64,000 bases of DNA from Verrucomicrobiota bacterium (GTDB lineage: Bacteria > Verrucomicrobiota > Verrucomicrobiia > Limisphaerales > UBA1319). The number at the start of each line of letters is the position of its first letter. Position 1 is the stretch's first letter. The notes beneath the pieces were generated by a model, which worked only from the letters and a program-made list of their open reading frames with translations, had not been told where the DNA came from and searched no databases. The stretch is taken from contig JAKLHY010000028.1 in assembly GCA_022709905.1 (NCBI GenBank), forward strand, positions 21,985 to 85,984. The letters are read 5' to 3'. Both the position numbers and the translations under genes were made by a program. Below, piece after piece: positions 35,522 to 44,193 of the stretch.

Positions 35522-36895
35522 ATGAGCGAGGATTCTACCAAGGCCCTTCCGCCGGACCCTTCGGGCCGTGATATTCAAACGGCCTTGGAGCATGTCGTTT
35601 CAAACGTCCTGCGATTGGAATCTTACCAGCGCGAAATCCGGCTCGTCTCCGGGCGTGATCGCATGCTCGAGATCACCTTGGAACATCTGGAGTCTTTCCT
35701 CCCCATGCAGGCAGCCGGTTTCTATTTCCCCGATCCGGTCGACCTGACCTTTTCCCGGGTGACCCCGCTCGAGGCCGGGAAACAAGCCTGGCTCGACGTG
35801 CGAGTCGGGCAATGCCTGGAGTCGGGCGAATTCGGCTGGGCGCTGAAGCACCCCCGCCCCGCGGTTTTCAACGGGATCAACGCCAACAGCATCCTCGTTC
35901 TTGGCGCCCTGCGAGCCGGTCAACGTGTCCTGGGCATGTTTGCCGGCCTGCTGGATCTGAGCCGGATCGCCGCATGGGACATCAACACCATTTTGCTGAC
36001 CACATTTCTTTCGCGCGCCGCGGATGCCATCGCCACCGAGGAACTCGGCCGTGAGCTTCAGGCGAACAATCAGCGTCTGGAGAAACTGGTCCGGGAACGC
36101 AACGCCGAACTGGAACAAAACATCCGTCGCTTGATGGAATCCCAACAGACGGTCTCCAGGGCCGCCCAGGCCATCCAATTGCTCCTATCGACTCAGGAAA
36201 CGGCCTCGGCGTTGGGCGTTGCGATCGACATTCTGGCCCAGGCGCTGCCTTGCGAATCGGTGCGCGTTGTCTGCGTGCTGGATCCCTCCGCTGAACCATC
36301 CCTCAAAACACGGCCTTGGATGGAATGGCGCAAGGATCAGGGAGTAAACACGGACGGCCTGAGTTCGGGCATCGATTGGAACAGACCGGGATTGGAGGAC
36401 TGGCAGCCGCTGCTGGCGAGCGGCCAGATGGTCTCTTGTCCCACGCCGCTCTCGACCGAAGCGCAAATCCGGGCTTGCAGCGAGTGGGGATATCGCTCGC
36501 TCCTGCTGGTGCCGATTCTGTCGGGGACAAAGTGGTGGGGTTACCTTCAGGTGCATGGAAGCGATCCACCACCTGAATGGACCGTGAGCGACCTGGCGAT
36601 CCTGAACACCTTTGCCCAGAGCATCGGCTTGGCCGTGAAACGCGAACAGGACACCTGGGAATTGCAGCAGGCCAAGGAAACTGCCGAAGTCGCCAGTCGC
36701 GCCAGAAACTCCTTCCTCACATCCCTCAGCCGCGAGTTCCGTACGCCCCTCCATGGCATTCTCGAGTATGCCCAGGCCATTGGCCAAAGCCCGTCTTTCC
36801 GGGAGGAACACGAGGCGTCCCTGACCGGAATCAGCCGTGGCGCCACAAACCTCCTGGCCTTGATCGACGACCTCGTCGACCTCCACAAGGCCTAG
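35522..36895 (+). CDS. GAF-domain protein ending in a degenerate HisKA segment (pseudokinase-like)
   Basis: The product is 457 residues. An N-terminal GAF-like domain (about 40-180) is followed by a coiled coil (180-225), a second GAF domain (225-375) and a short HisKA-like helix pair. The phosphoacceptor box reads SREFRTPLHGILEYAQ where kinases have SHELRTPLN, so His is replaced by Arg (codon CGC). The protein stops right after this region with no ATPase domain. It cannot autophosphorylate by the normal route. It is probably a dimerising sensor working with the HDOD protein. Confidence 0.85.
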   Translation: MSEDSTKALPPDPSGRDIQTALEHVVSNVLRLESYQREIRLVSGRDRMLEITLEHLESFLPMQAAGFYFPDPVDLTFSRVTPLEAGKQAWLDVRVGQCLESGEFGWALKHPRPAVFNGINANSILVLGALRAGQRVLGMFAGLLDLSRIAAWDINTILLTTFLSRAADAIATEELGRELQANNQRLEKLVRERNAELEQNIRRLMESQQTVSRAAQAIQLLLSTQETASALGVAIDILAQALPCESVRVVCVLDPSAEPSLKTRPWMEWRKDQGVNTDGLSSGIDWNRPGLEDWQPLLASGQMVSCPTPLSTEAQIRACSEWGYRSLLLVPILSGTKWWGYLQVHGSDPPPEWTVSDLAILNTFAQSIGLAVKREQDTWELQQAKETAEVASRARNSFLTSLSREFRTPLHGILEYAQAIGQSPSFREEHEASLTGISRGATNLLALIDDLVDLHKA

Positions 36896-36999
36896 TCGCC
36901 AAAACGAATTCCGGCGCAGGAGACGGCAACTGAAAATCATTGCTTTGTTCGAAGGATTATTGTCAGATCGGATTGCTCTTTGAAAACGGCCCTTGCTTT

Positions 37000-37160
37000 G
37001 GCAGGGGTTTGAAACACAGGCAAATGTCTGGGAACCTCGTGAGAATCGAGGACGGTTGCGCCACTGTGACGGGCTACAAACTTCCATGACCACTGGTTAA
37101 GGCCGGGAAGGGGAAGTGAGGCTTGAAGCTCGGAGTCAGGATACCGGTTTGCCTGTGCTC
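37000..37160 (+). promoter_or_regulatory. Cobalamin riboswitch aptamer
   Basis: The B12-box core reads GGGAACCTCGTGAGAATCG then AGGACGGTTGCGCCACTGTGA (37030-37070), the family consensus with a CCTCG/CGAGG P4 stem. Downstream come CCACTGG, CCGGGAAGG and GAGTCAGGATACCGGT, the expected 3' core. The closing stem is perfect: ACAGGCAAA (37016-37024) pairs with TTTGCCTGT (37148-37156). It lies on the plus strand, 290 bp upstream of the PEP-CTERM gene. Confidence 0.93.
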
Positions 37161-37279
37161 GTCTGGCGGCCTGTTGGATTTCGGCCTTGATTCCCGAAAT
37201 AACCGGCGCCGCCGCTTCTCCGTCAAAGAGAAGGATGAGACCAGACCGCCGATCGGTTTTCGGTGGCAACGAGGGATGG

Positions 37280-37320
37280 CCTTCATTCTCCGTAATTTGA
37301 CGGGGCATGGAGGTTTTTTT
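37280..37320 (+). terminator. Intrinsic terminator, likely riboswitch expression platform
   Basis: CCTTCATTCTCCGT (37280-37293) pairs with ACGGGGCATGGAGG (37300-37313), with two G-U pairs and one mismatch, around a six-base loop. Seven T follow at 37314-37320. It lies 120 bp after the aptamer and before the coding start at 37452, so B12 binding could end transcription here. The alternative antiterminator pairing was not worked out. Confidence 0.75.
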
Positions 37321-37395
37321 GTCTTCATGTCCCGCGCTGGTCTTGCGTGAGGCTCGCCCGTGCAAGAGCGGGAGAGAGCCCGGGAAACGTGAACG

Positions 37396-37436
37396 GATGC
37401 CAGGGTGTTATCTGGCATCATCCCCCCACGGGGATG
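37396..37436 (+). other. Two adjacent leader hairpins before the PEP-CTERM gene
   Basis: GATGCCAG (37396-37403) pairs with CTGGCATC (37412-37419). CATCCCC (37419-37425) pairs with GGGGATG (37430-37436). They sit just upstream of the start at 37452 and could shape translation of the riboswitch-controlled message. Confidence 0.5.
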
Positions 37437-37451
37437 TGGAAACGGATTGAC

Positions 37452-38378
37452 ATGAAGAAGATGAATCTGATCGGCGGCATCGCGCTCGTAGCATTTGGGC
37501 TGTCGCCCAAACTGGCTGCCGGACCGTATGCCGACCAGGTGGTGAGTTATCAGACCGGCTCGTTGCCAGCGAATCTCAAGAGTTTCACCAATGCATTCGC
37601 GGTTTTGGGCGCGCCCTCTCGGGAAACCCCTGGAGCCTTTGGCGGACCCGTGGATCCTTTCAGTCCCCCGTATCTGAATTCCCAGTTGGTCAGCATTGGC
37701 GAAGGGGGAAGCCTGACAGTGCGGTTCGAAGAACCGGTGGTCAATCTCGACCAGAAAGAGCATCTGTATGGCCTTGATTTCCTCGTATATGGCAATGCCG
37801 GATTTGTCATCACCAACGGCAACTTTAGCGGCGGCGGCATTACGGATGGCACTTTGTTCGGGCAGGCCAAACCGGGCGGTATTCAAGTGCTTGTGAGCGC
37901 CAACAACCGGGACTATTACGCGTTGAAATCCGCTCTCGCGCCCGTGATCGACAGCTATTACCCCACCGATGGCTCCGGAAGCTTCGGGATTCCGGTCGAT
38001 CCGCGATTGGGCTCCGGCGATTTTGCTGGGCGGAATCTGTCTGAGTTGCGGGCTCTCTATGCGGGTTCGGCGGGCGGTTCGGGTTTCGACCTGGATTGGG
38101 CCGTCGATGAACAAGGATCACCCGTCTTCCTGGACGCGATTTCTTACCTGCGAATTGAGGTGCTCAGCGGACACATTGACCTGGAAGGTTTTACCGCGGT
38201 GACCCTCATTCCGGAGCCCGGTACTGGGTGGCTGTTGTTCGGGGGGGGGCTCTTGCTGGCCTGGAAAGGGCTGCTGGGATCGGGAGGCGCAGAGCGTCGA
38301 AAGCCCACAAGGCCGGATCAACAGGCCCGGCCTTCGGAAGCTTGCCTGCCGACTCCAGTGAACCGGTGGCGCGGGTGA
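37452..38378 (+). CDS. PEP-CTERM cell-surface protein under cobalamin riboswitch control
   Basis: The product is 308 residues. A signal peptide (MKKMNLIGGIALVAFGLSP) is followed by a beta-rich domain with VSIGEGGSLTVRFEEPVV, YGLDFLVYGNAGF and GFDLDWAVDEQGSPVFLDAI. Such sequences occur in surface proteins beside B12 or metal transport genes. Near the end comes a PEP-CTERM sorting signal (IPEPGTGWLLFGGGLLLAW). An unusually long basic tail of about 40 residues follows the membrane stretch. The upstream riboswitch and terminator imply expression only when B12 is scarce. A corrinoid-capture role is inference; exosortase is not in the window. Confidence 0.85.
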   Translation: MKKMNLIGGIALVAFGLSPKLAAGPYADQVVSYQTGSLPANLKSFTNAFAVLGAPSRETPGAFGGPVDPFSPPYLNSQLVSIGEGGSLTVRFEEPVVNLDQKEHLYGLDFLVYGNAGFVITNGNFSGGGITDGTLFGQAKPGGIQVLVSANNRDYYALKSALAPVIDSYYPTDGSGSFGIPVDPRLGSGDFAGRNLSELRALYAGSAGGSGFDLDWAVDEQGSPVFLDAISYLRIEVLSGHIDLEGFTAVTLIPEPGTGWLLFGGGLLLAWKGLLGSGGAERRKPTRPDQQARPSEACLPTPVNRWRG

Positions 38379-38411
38379 CTGTGGGCCTCGAAAGGCGAAT
38401 CGAAGACGACC

Positions 38412-39395
38412 ATGAAACAGCGAATCCTCCAATGGACTGTGTTCATCGCGAGCCTGTGGCTCCTGCGGGCCGAGCAATGGCTCCAACACGATTTTACCAA
38501 CGACCCAGTTCGGCAAGGCTGGAAATACCACGGCGACAGCTCGCTGTTTTCCTGGGAATCGGTTGCCGGCAGAATGGCTGTGACTTGGGATTCATCGCAT
38601 TCGAACAGTTATTTTTACCTGCCGCTCATGACGGTGCTCGGTCGGACGGACAGTTTTGAGCTTGGCTTTGACCTGGAGTTGGAAAACGTGCTGGCGGGCG
38701 TCGGGCCGGGCAAACCCTTTGCCTTCGAACTGGCTGTCGGTTTCCTCAACATCAACCAGGCCATCCATCCGGCCTTTCGACGTGGGACCGGCACGGATTC
38801 GCCCAACCTGATTGAATTCGATTACTTCCCGGACACCGGCTTTGGGGCTACGGTATGGCCGACAATTGTGGATACGAACGGGGCGTTTAATTATGGCGGT
38901 AACCAGGACTATCTGCTCCTGGAGTTGGTCCCGGGCGTTGTATATCGCGTTCTCATGCGTTACTCGGCCGAATCCGAGGTGTTATCCACCACGTTGACAA
39001 GGGATGGTATTGCCGTGGCGCCGGTTCTCGAACTGCGATTGAGCGGCAGGTTCACCGATTTCCGGGCCGACGCCCTGGCGATCAGCAGTTATAGCGACTT
39101 AGGAGCTGAAGGATCGATACTCGCCAACGGATGGATCGACAACGTGAGCCTCCGAATCCCCGATCCCCCGGTCCGCCAGCTGGAGCTGAGTTGTGGCGAA
39201 AACGGGTGCCATGTGCGGTTCGCGAGTCTGCCGCATTGGCGCTACACTCTTGAACGTTCTCAAGACCTGCGGCTGTGGGAGGCCACGGGTCCATCTCAGG
39301 CGGGCGCCGGCGCTTTCTTGGAACTGGTCGATCCTTTGCCGTTTGACCGGGCTGGATTTTACCGGGTGCGGTCCGAAAAGGAATCAAAGCCATGA
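38412..39395 (+). CDS. Secreted protein with a C-terminal beta domain, second gene of the B12-riboswitch operon
   Basis: The product is 327 residues. A signal peptide (MKQRILQWTVFIASLWLLRA) is followed by a lectin-like beta-sandwich (about 25-245: HDFTNDPVRQGWKYHGDSS, GWIDNVSLRIP). The C-terminal domain (YTLERSQDLRLWEATG, AGFYRVR) is of the kind found at the ends of many verrucomicrobial secreted proteins. I do not recognise a specific function. It is 33 bp after the PEP-CTERM gene, and its stop overlaps the next start (ATGA), so it belongs to the same message. Confidence 0.82.
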   Translation: MKQRILQWTVFIASLWLLRAEQWLQHDFTNDPVRQGWKYHGDSSLFSWESVAGRMAVTWDSSHSNSYFYLPLMTVLGRTDSFELGFDLELENVLAGVGPGKPFAFELAVGFLNINQAIHPAFRRGTGTDSPNLIEFDYFPDTGFGATVWPTIVDTNGAFNYGGNQDYLLLELVPGVVYRVLMRYSAESEVLSTTLTRDGIAVAPVLELRLSGRFTDFRADALAISSYSDLGAEGSILANGWIDNVSLRIPDPPVRQLELSCGENGCHVRFASLPHWRYTLERSQDLRLWEATGPSQAGAGAFLELVDPLPFDRAGFYRVRSEKESKP

Positions 39396-40219
39396 CGGAG
39401 CGCTTCAAGATTCCGTTATCCAGGCCGCCTTTGGTGCGGCGTATTGGGAGGGTGCGGAATCTGATTGCGTCCGATGCCCGGGGCCGGATTTTTTCACGGG
39501 CCGGCTTTACTTTGATCGAACTGTTGATGGTCATCGTTGTGATCGGATTACTGGCGGCCTTGCTCATGCCGGTGCTATCGCGGAGCCGGCAATTAGCCCA
39601 AAGAACCCGGTGTGTCAGCAACCTGCGACAACTGGGGCTTGCCGCGCAGCTCTATTGGGATGACCACTCGGGTCTGACCTTCCGTTACCGCGGGATTTCC
39701 ACCAACGGGGGAGACGTATACTGGTTTGGCTGGCTGGCCCGCGGGTCCGAAGGCGATCGGGCATTTGATCCGAGTCAGGGGGTGTTGCATGGCTATCTGA
39801 GCGGGAGCGAGGCCATCGCGATCTGTCCGGCGCTTCGGCACTCGATGTCTGCCTTCAAGCTGAAGGCGCGGGGGGCCGCCTATGGGTATGGTTACAACCT
39901 CCTGCTTTCCCCGCCCACCCGCGAACCGCCGTTTGACACGCTCTCGTTGAAAAATCCGAGCGGCACTGCCCTTTTTGCTGATACTGCCCAAGTCAATGCC
40001 TTCCAGCCTCCCGCTTCGCCAAACCATCCGATGCTGGAGGAGTTTTATTATTTTTCCCTGTATGAACCCACGGTTCATTTCCGTCATGGATCGGTGGCCA
40101 ACGTTGTGTTTTGCGATCTCCATGTGGGACAGGAAAAGCCCCGGAGCGACTCCTGCGACCCGCGAATACCAGGTCAGATCCTCGGACGGTTGCGCGATCA
40201 GATCGTGGATCCGCGCTAA
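39392..40219 (+). CDS. Type II secretion-type pseudopilin, third gene of the B12-riboswitch operon
   Basis: The product is 275 residues. The prepilin N-terminal motif RAGFTLIELLMVIVVIGLLA lies at about 36-55, so the leader before the cleavage site is about 38 residues, long for this class. Then comes MPVLSRSRQLAQRTRCVSNLRQLG and a C-terminal domain with HFRHGSVANVVFCDLHV. This is the H-x9-DG-like ending seen in verrucomicrobial and planctomycetal pseudopilins; here Asp-Leu replaces Asp-Gly. It may help assemble or export surface proteins. It is the last gene of the operon and faces the GNAT gene. Confidence 0.88.
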   Translation: MTERFKIPLSRPPLVRRIGRVRNLIASDARGRIFSRAGFTLIELLMVIVVIGLLAALLMPVLSRSRQLAQRTRCVSNLRQLGLAAQLYWDDHSGLTFRYRGISTNGGDVYWFGWLARGSEGDRAFDPSQGVLHGYLSGSEAIAICPALRHSMSAFKLKARGAAYGYGYNLLLSPPTREPPFDTLSLKNPSGTALFADTAQVNAFQPPASPNHPMLEEFYYFSLYEPTVHFRHGSVANVVFCDLHVGQEKPRSDSCDPRIPGQILGRLRDQIVDPR

Positions 40220-40267
40220 GGCTGTTGCGGGCGAAACGGACCGGCAGGACCGTGACGGTCTCCCGGG

Positions 40268-41869
40268 TCAAGAGGTATGCTTGACCGCAAGGTTCGCGTG
40301 CCGGAGTTTGCCGGATAAATCGAGCGCCACATTGCGCATGATGACCATGCCGAGGTGAGGTTCGCGTTGGGCCAATTGCTGGAAATCATTGCGCTTGACC
40401 ACCAGGAGGATCGTGGCCTGCCGCGCGATGGCTGACGCGGTCCTGGGCGAGCCATCCAGAAAGGCCAGTTCGCCAAAGATCTGTCCTGGATTCAAGGTCG
40501 CCGCGGGCTGTGTCAGGGTGTCCAGGTAGATATCGACCTGGCCTCGCAGGACGATGTAAGCCTCGGTTCCCAGGTCGCTCTGCCGGAACACCATTTCTCC
40601 CTGCCGGAATAGCTTCTGTTCAAAAAGACGCGCGATCTTCCGCAGTTCTCCGTCGCCGAGGCCCTCAAAAATGGGCAGGCTTCGGAGCATATTGATGACC
40701 GAGATGCCGATCTTGAGGTCTTGGAAGTTGTTATCGACAATATCCGCCAACCGCCGCGCCTGGGCAGTCAGCGGGGCGGTTTCCGAAAGGTAAGCTTGGT
40801 TGAGTTTGACCATTTTGACGACGTCCTCGCAGCGGTTCTGTCGGACAAAAAAGGCCGGCAGATAGGCGACTGGAATAAAGCCCAATTGCTCGGCCGTTTT
40901 AAGCAGGCGAGGGGAGGTCATCAACACATCCATTTCGAGATAGCGCGCTTGCGACTGCTCCAGGCTCAGCCGGATGGTTTCCAGAAGCATGGCGCCCGTC
41001 GAAAGATCGTCGATGGCAAAGGAATCAATGATTTTCAGGCAGTGATCGGTGGCGTCGTAACTGAACGCCAGGCCCGCCACAACCCGATCTTCGCGCTGGC
41101 CAAGAAGCAGCCGCGGGGTGGACTCCGGCGGCAGCCGTAAAAATCCCCAGCCCAGGTTGTAGCCGGTCGACACTTCAATCGGCGGGTTGGCGGCCTGGGC
41201 TTGCTGGCGCCAAAGGTCAAAATCCTCGAAGCTGGCTTCATGCACTCGCAGGTTGGACTGAAGCGGATAACCCGTGGCGCCATCCCGAACGAAATGAGGC
41301 GGCGGCACGCCGAGGCTTTCGAGGACGTAATGGGCCAGTTCACTGACCTGGGGCAGGGACTCCGAGATCGGCAATCGGGCCTGAATCTCCGGGTGGCCGG
41401 GCCGCACATAAAAAAGCGTTCCCCCCGCTTGCGGAAGCGCATGTTTCGATGGCTGGTAACCGACACAAAAGAATCCAAGTTGTTCGAACAGGATCTGCAG
41501 CGCGTTATCCGTGGCCTGGATTCGGCCCACGGTCCATTGTCCATGCTGGGCCGCCAGATCCGCGATCATCCGCAGGAGCGCTTCGGCCGATCCATCGGTA
41601 AAGCTTTCAGGACGGTTGAGGTGGCGTCCGAGGTTGAAAATCGGATTTGGATTGTTGGCGGAATGGGACAGGAGACTGACGCTGCATTGGATGCGTCCGT
41701 CCATTTCCGCGATCCAGGTGGGGGTTCCCTCATCGGGATTCAGTTGAGACGCCACCCATTCAGGCTGGTAAATCAATGGGGAAGGATAATCGGGTCCCAA
41801 AGCGGCCAACGCAAGGTCGATCCACGCCGGGCTGTCGGCGGCTGTTGCACAGCGGAGTTTCAAGGGCAT
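40268..41869 (-). CDS. Tandem GNAT acetyltransferase fused to a cyclic-nucleotide-binding domain
   Basis: The product is 533 residues. Residues 1-155 are GNAT-like (ending FEQLGFFCVGYQ). Residues about 195-350 are a second GNAT-like fold (DRVVAGLAFSYD, YLEMDVLMTSPRLL, AEQLGFIPVAYLP). Residues 405-525 are a cNMP-binding domain with the phosphate-binding cassette FGELAFLDGSPRTASA, including the Arg that contacts the cyclic phosphate. Mycobacterial Pat links cAMP to lysine acetylation, but with the opposite domain order and a single GNAT. The substrate is unknown. It is read divergently from the oxidoreductase at 42126. Confidence 0.85.
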   Translation of the reverse strand: MPLKLRCATAADSPAWIDLALAALGPDYPSPLIYQPEWVASQLNPDEGTPTWIAEMDGRIQCSVSLLSHSANNPNPIFNLGRHLNRPESFTDGSAEALLRMIADLAAQHGQWTVGRIQATDNALQILFEQLGFFCVGYQPSKHALPQAGGTLFYVRPGHPEIQARLPISESLPQVSELAHYVLESLGVPPPHFVRDGATGYPLQSNLRVHEASFEDFDLWRQQAQAANPPIEVSTGYNLGWGFLRLPPESTPRLLLGQREDRVVAGLAFSYDATDHCLKIIDSFAIDDLSTGAMLLETIRLSLEQSQARYLEMDVLMTSPRLLKTAEQLGFIPVAYLPAFFVRQNRCEDVVKMVKLNQAYLSETAPLTAQARRLADIVDNNFQDLKIGISVINMLRSLPIFEGLGDGELRKIARLFEQKLFRQGEMVFRQSDLGTEAYIVLRGQVDIYLDTLTQPAATLNPGQIFGELAFLDGSPRTASAIARQATILLVVKRNDFQQLAQREPHLGMVIMRNVALDLSGKLRHANLAVKHTS

Positions 41870-42125
41870 AGAGTGATCAGGACCATCTTTAGCAGGTTCG
41901 GATGATCTTTTGAAAACCTATAAAAGATTGTGTTCAGCCTCAAGATGATTTGACGGATGCAGCATGAGCCCCTGACCAAAATGGGAACTCCTGGATCCGC
42001 CGAGAAATGGCTTGCCAGCTGGAGCGTATGAGGCTGATACTTCTCGTTGTCCCGACGGGCTGGCAAGACGGGATGAAGATGACCAGCCTCGACGGCCGGG
42101 TCCAGTCATTCTCTCAGCACGGAAC

Positions 42126-43277
42126 ATGAATACAGTTCGTTTTGGCATTGTCGGTCTGGGCAATATGGGGCGGTTTCACGCCGATTATCTCCTGGCGGGA
42201 AGAATCAAGGGAGCGGTTCTGACGGCGGTTAGTGACGCCGTGCCGGCCAGCCTCGAGCGTTTTCCCGGCCTCAAGACCTTTCTCAAGGCCGAGGAGATGA
42301 TCCGTTCCGGGACGATCGACGCCATCATCATCGCCACACCGCACTATCTGCACACGACGCTCGGAATCGACGCCCTCGAAAACGGATTGCATGTCCTGGT
42401 CGAAAAACCGATCTCTGTGCACAAGGCCGATTGCGAACGCCTCCTGGCGGCGCACCGAAAACCGGGACAGGTCTTTGCCGCCATGTTTCAGCTGCGGACC
42501 GATGCGAGATACAAGAAGCTCAAACAATTGGTCAGTCAGGGCGAACTCGGCGAGATCTTCCGCCTGAGTTGGATCATCACCGATTGGTATCGAACCGAGG
42601 CCTATTATGCCAGCGGCGGATGGAGGGCGACGTGGAAGGGCGAGGGTGGGGGAGCGTTGCTCAACCAATGCCCGCACAATCTGGACTTGCTGCAGTGGAT
42701 TGGCGGGCGGCCTTCGCGGGTCCGCGGTTTCTGCCAATTGGGCCGGTATCACCAAATCGAAGTCGAAGACAATGTGACGGCCTATCTGGAGTATCCCAAC
42801 GGCGCCACAGGTGTGTTTATCACCTCGACCGGCGAGGCGCCCGGCACCAATCGCTTCGAAATTTGCGGCGACCGAGGACGCCTCGTGCTCGAGAACGGAA
42901 AGATCTCCTTTGCGCGCAATGAGATTCCGATGCGGGAATTCAGCCGGACCGCCCGGACCGGTTTTGCCCGACCCGACGTCTGGCAGGCCGACATCCCCTT
43001 TGATGGCAGCGGCGCGAAACATGAGGAAATCACCCAGAATTTCGTGGAGGCCATCCTGGAAGGAAAACCGTTGATTGCGCCCGCGGCCGAGGGGATTTAT
43101 TCGGTCGAGTTGGCCAATGCCATCCTGTATTCCTCGTTGATGGATGCCACCATCAGCCTGCCCCTGGATGGCTCGGCGTATGAAAAGAAACTAAACCAGT
43201 TGATCGCGGAGTCGCGATTCGAAAAGAAGGTGGTCGAAGTCCAGGGAGAAGACTTCACCCGGTCTTTTCACCGCTAA
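42126..43277 (+). CDS. Gfo/Idh/MocA family oxidoreductase (cytoplasmic)
   Basis: The product is 383 residues, without signal peptide. The Rossmann motif is FGIVGLGNMGRFHADYL, the catalytic region is LVEKPISVHKADC, and the conserved histidine segment is LLNQCPHNLDLLQWIGG. The start is the ATG at 42126 (GGA four bases upstream); the open frame above it looks non-coding. An isomerase gene follows after 28 bp on the same strand, and together they probably convert a sugar or inositol-type compound. A 9-bp inverted repeat (42011-42019 and 42059-42067) lies upstream. Confidence 0.92.
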   Translation: MNTVRFGIVGLGNMGRFHADYLLAGRIKGAVLTAVSDAVPASLERFPGLKTFLKAEEMIRSGTIDAIIIATPHYLHTTLGIDALENGLHVLVEKPISVHKADCERLLAAHRKPGQVFAAMFQLRTDARYKKLKQLVSQGELGEIFRLSWIITDWYRTEAYYASGGWRATWKGEGGGALLNQCPHNLDLLQWIGGRPSRVRGFCQLGRYHQIEVEDNVTAYLEYPNGATGVFITSTGEAPGTNRFEICGDRGRLVLENGKISFARNEIPMREFSRTARTGFARPDVWQADIPFDGSGAKHEEITQNFVEAILEGKPLIAPAAEGIYSVELANAILYSSLMDATISLPLDGSAYEKKLNQLIAESRFEKKVVEVQGEDFTRSFHR

Positions 43278-43305
43278 CCCGCTTCAGAATCCTTGAACTA
43301 ACGCT

Positions 43306-44193
43306 ATGATCTACATGGGTATCGCCGATGAGGCCGGAGCCGCCATCGACACTCAAATCAAGGCCACCCGCGAGCTCGGTTGGCGCCACATCGAGGCCCG
43401 CAACGTGCTCGTCGAAGGTTATCCTGCCGCCAATCTCCATGATATTCCCGAACCGGCCTTTGACCTGGCCGCTGGCAAATTGCGGGATGCCGGCATTGAA
43501 GTCTATTGCTTTGGATCGACGATCGGGAATTGGGCCAAGAAAATCGATCAGCCGTTCGATCTGACTCTCGAAGAGGTGCGCCGGGCCATTCCACGGATGC
43601 AGCGGTTGGGCACCCGGTTCATCCGGATCATGAGCTACGCAATTCGGGATCATGAGGATCAAATGGAATCCGAACGGTTCCGACGGGTCCGCGAAATGAC
43701 CCGCATGTTCCTGGATTCCGGCATCCAACCGGTCCATGAAAACTGCATGAACTACGGGGGGATGGGATGGCCCTTCATGCTGCGTCTGCTGGAAAACGCC
43801 CCCGGGCTCAAGGTGGTCTTTGACACGGGCAATCCGGTGTTCAATTTCGATCGGGCCAAACCCAAGCCCTGGCCCCGCCAGGATGCCTGGGAATTCTACT
43901 CCCAGGTGCGGGACTTTGTGGCGCATGTGCATGTGAAAGACGCCGTCTGGAATCCCGCGCGTAACGATGCCGATTATACCTACCCCGGTGAGGGCGATGG
44001 CAAGGTCCGGCCGATCCTCAAGGATTTGCTGGCCCGTGGTTATTCGGCCGGTCTGTCGATCGAGCCTCACCTCGCCACCGTCTTCCACGATGCCTCGGTC
44101 AAGTCCAGCGAGGAAGTCCAGTTCCAGACCTTTGTGGAATACGGCCGCCGCTTGATGAGCCTGATCCGCGATTTGGAGCCGTCGCCCGCCTAA
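43306..44193 (+). CDS. Sugar phosphate isomerase/epimerase-type TIM barrel protein
   Basis: The product is 295 residues of the AP-endonuclease-2-like TIM barrel family. Probable metal ligands are visible: Glu in PVHENCMNY, Asp in VVFDTGNPV, His in AHVHVKDAV and Glu in LSIEPHL. It is paired with the Gfo/Idh/MocA gene just upstream, a common arrangement for oxidation and epimerisation of an unusual sugar. Its stop codon TAA coincides with the left end of the inverted-repeat element at 44193. Confidence 0.9.
   Translation: MIYMGIADEAGAAIDTQIKATRELGWRHIEARNVLVEGYPAANLHDIPEPAFDLAAGKLRDAGIEVYCFGSTIGNWAKKIDQPFDLTLEEVRRAIPRMQRLGTRFIRIMSYAIRDHEDQMESERFRRVREMTRMFLDSGIQPVHENCMNYGGMGWPFMLRLLENAPGLKVVFDTGNPVFNFDRAKPKPWPRQDAWEFYSQVRDFVAHVHVKDAVWNPARNDADYTYPGEGDGKVRPILKDLLARGYSAGLSIEPHLATVFHDASVKSSEEVQFQTFVEYGRRLMSLIRDLEPSPA

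Noticed and set aside
37074..38114. 346-codon minus-strand frame across the riboswitch and PEP-CTERM gene
   Set aside because: It would run antisense through a clear cobalamin aptamer, terminator and signal peptide.
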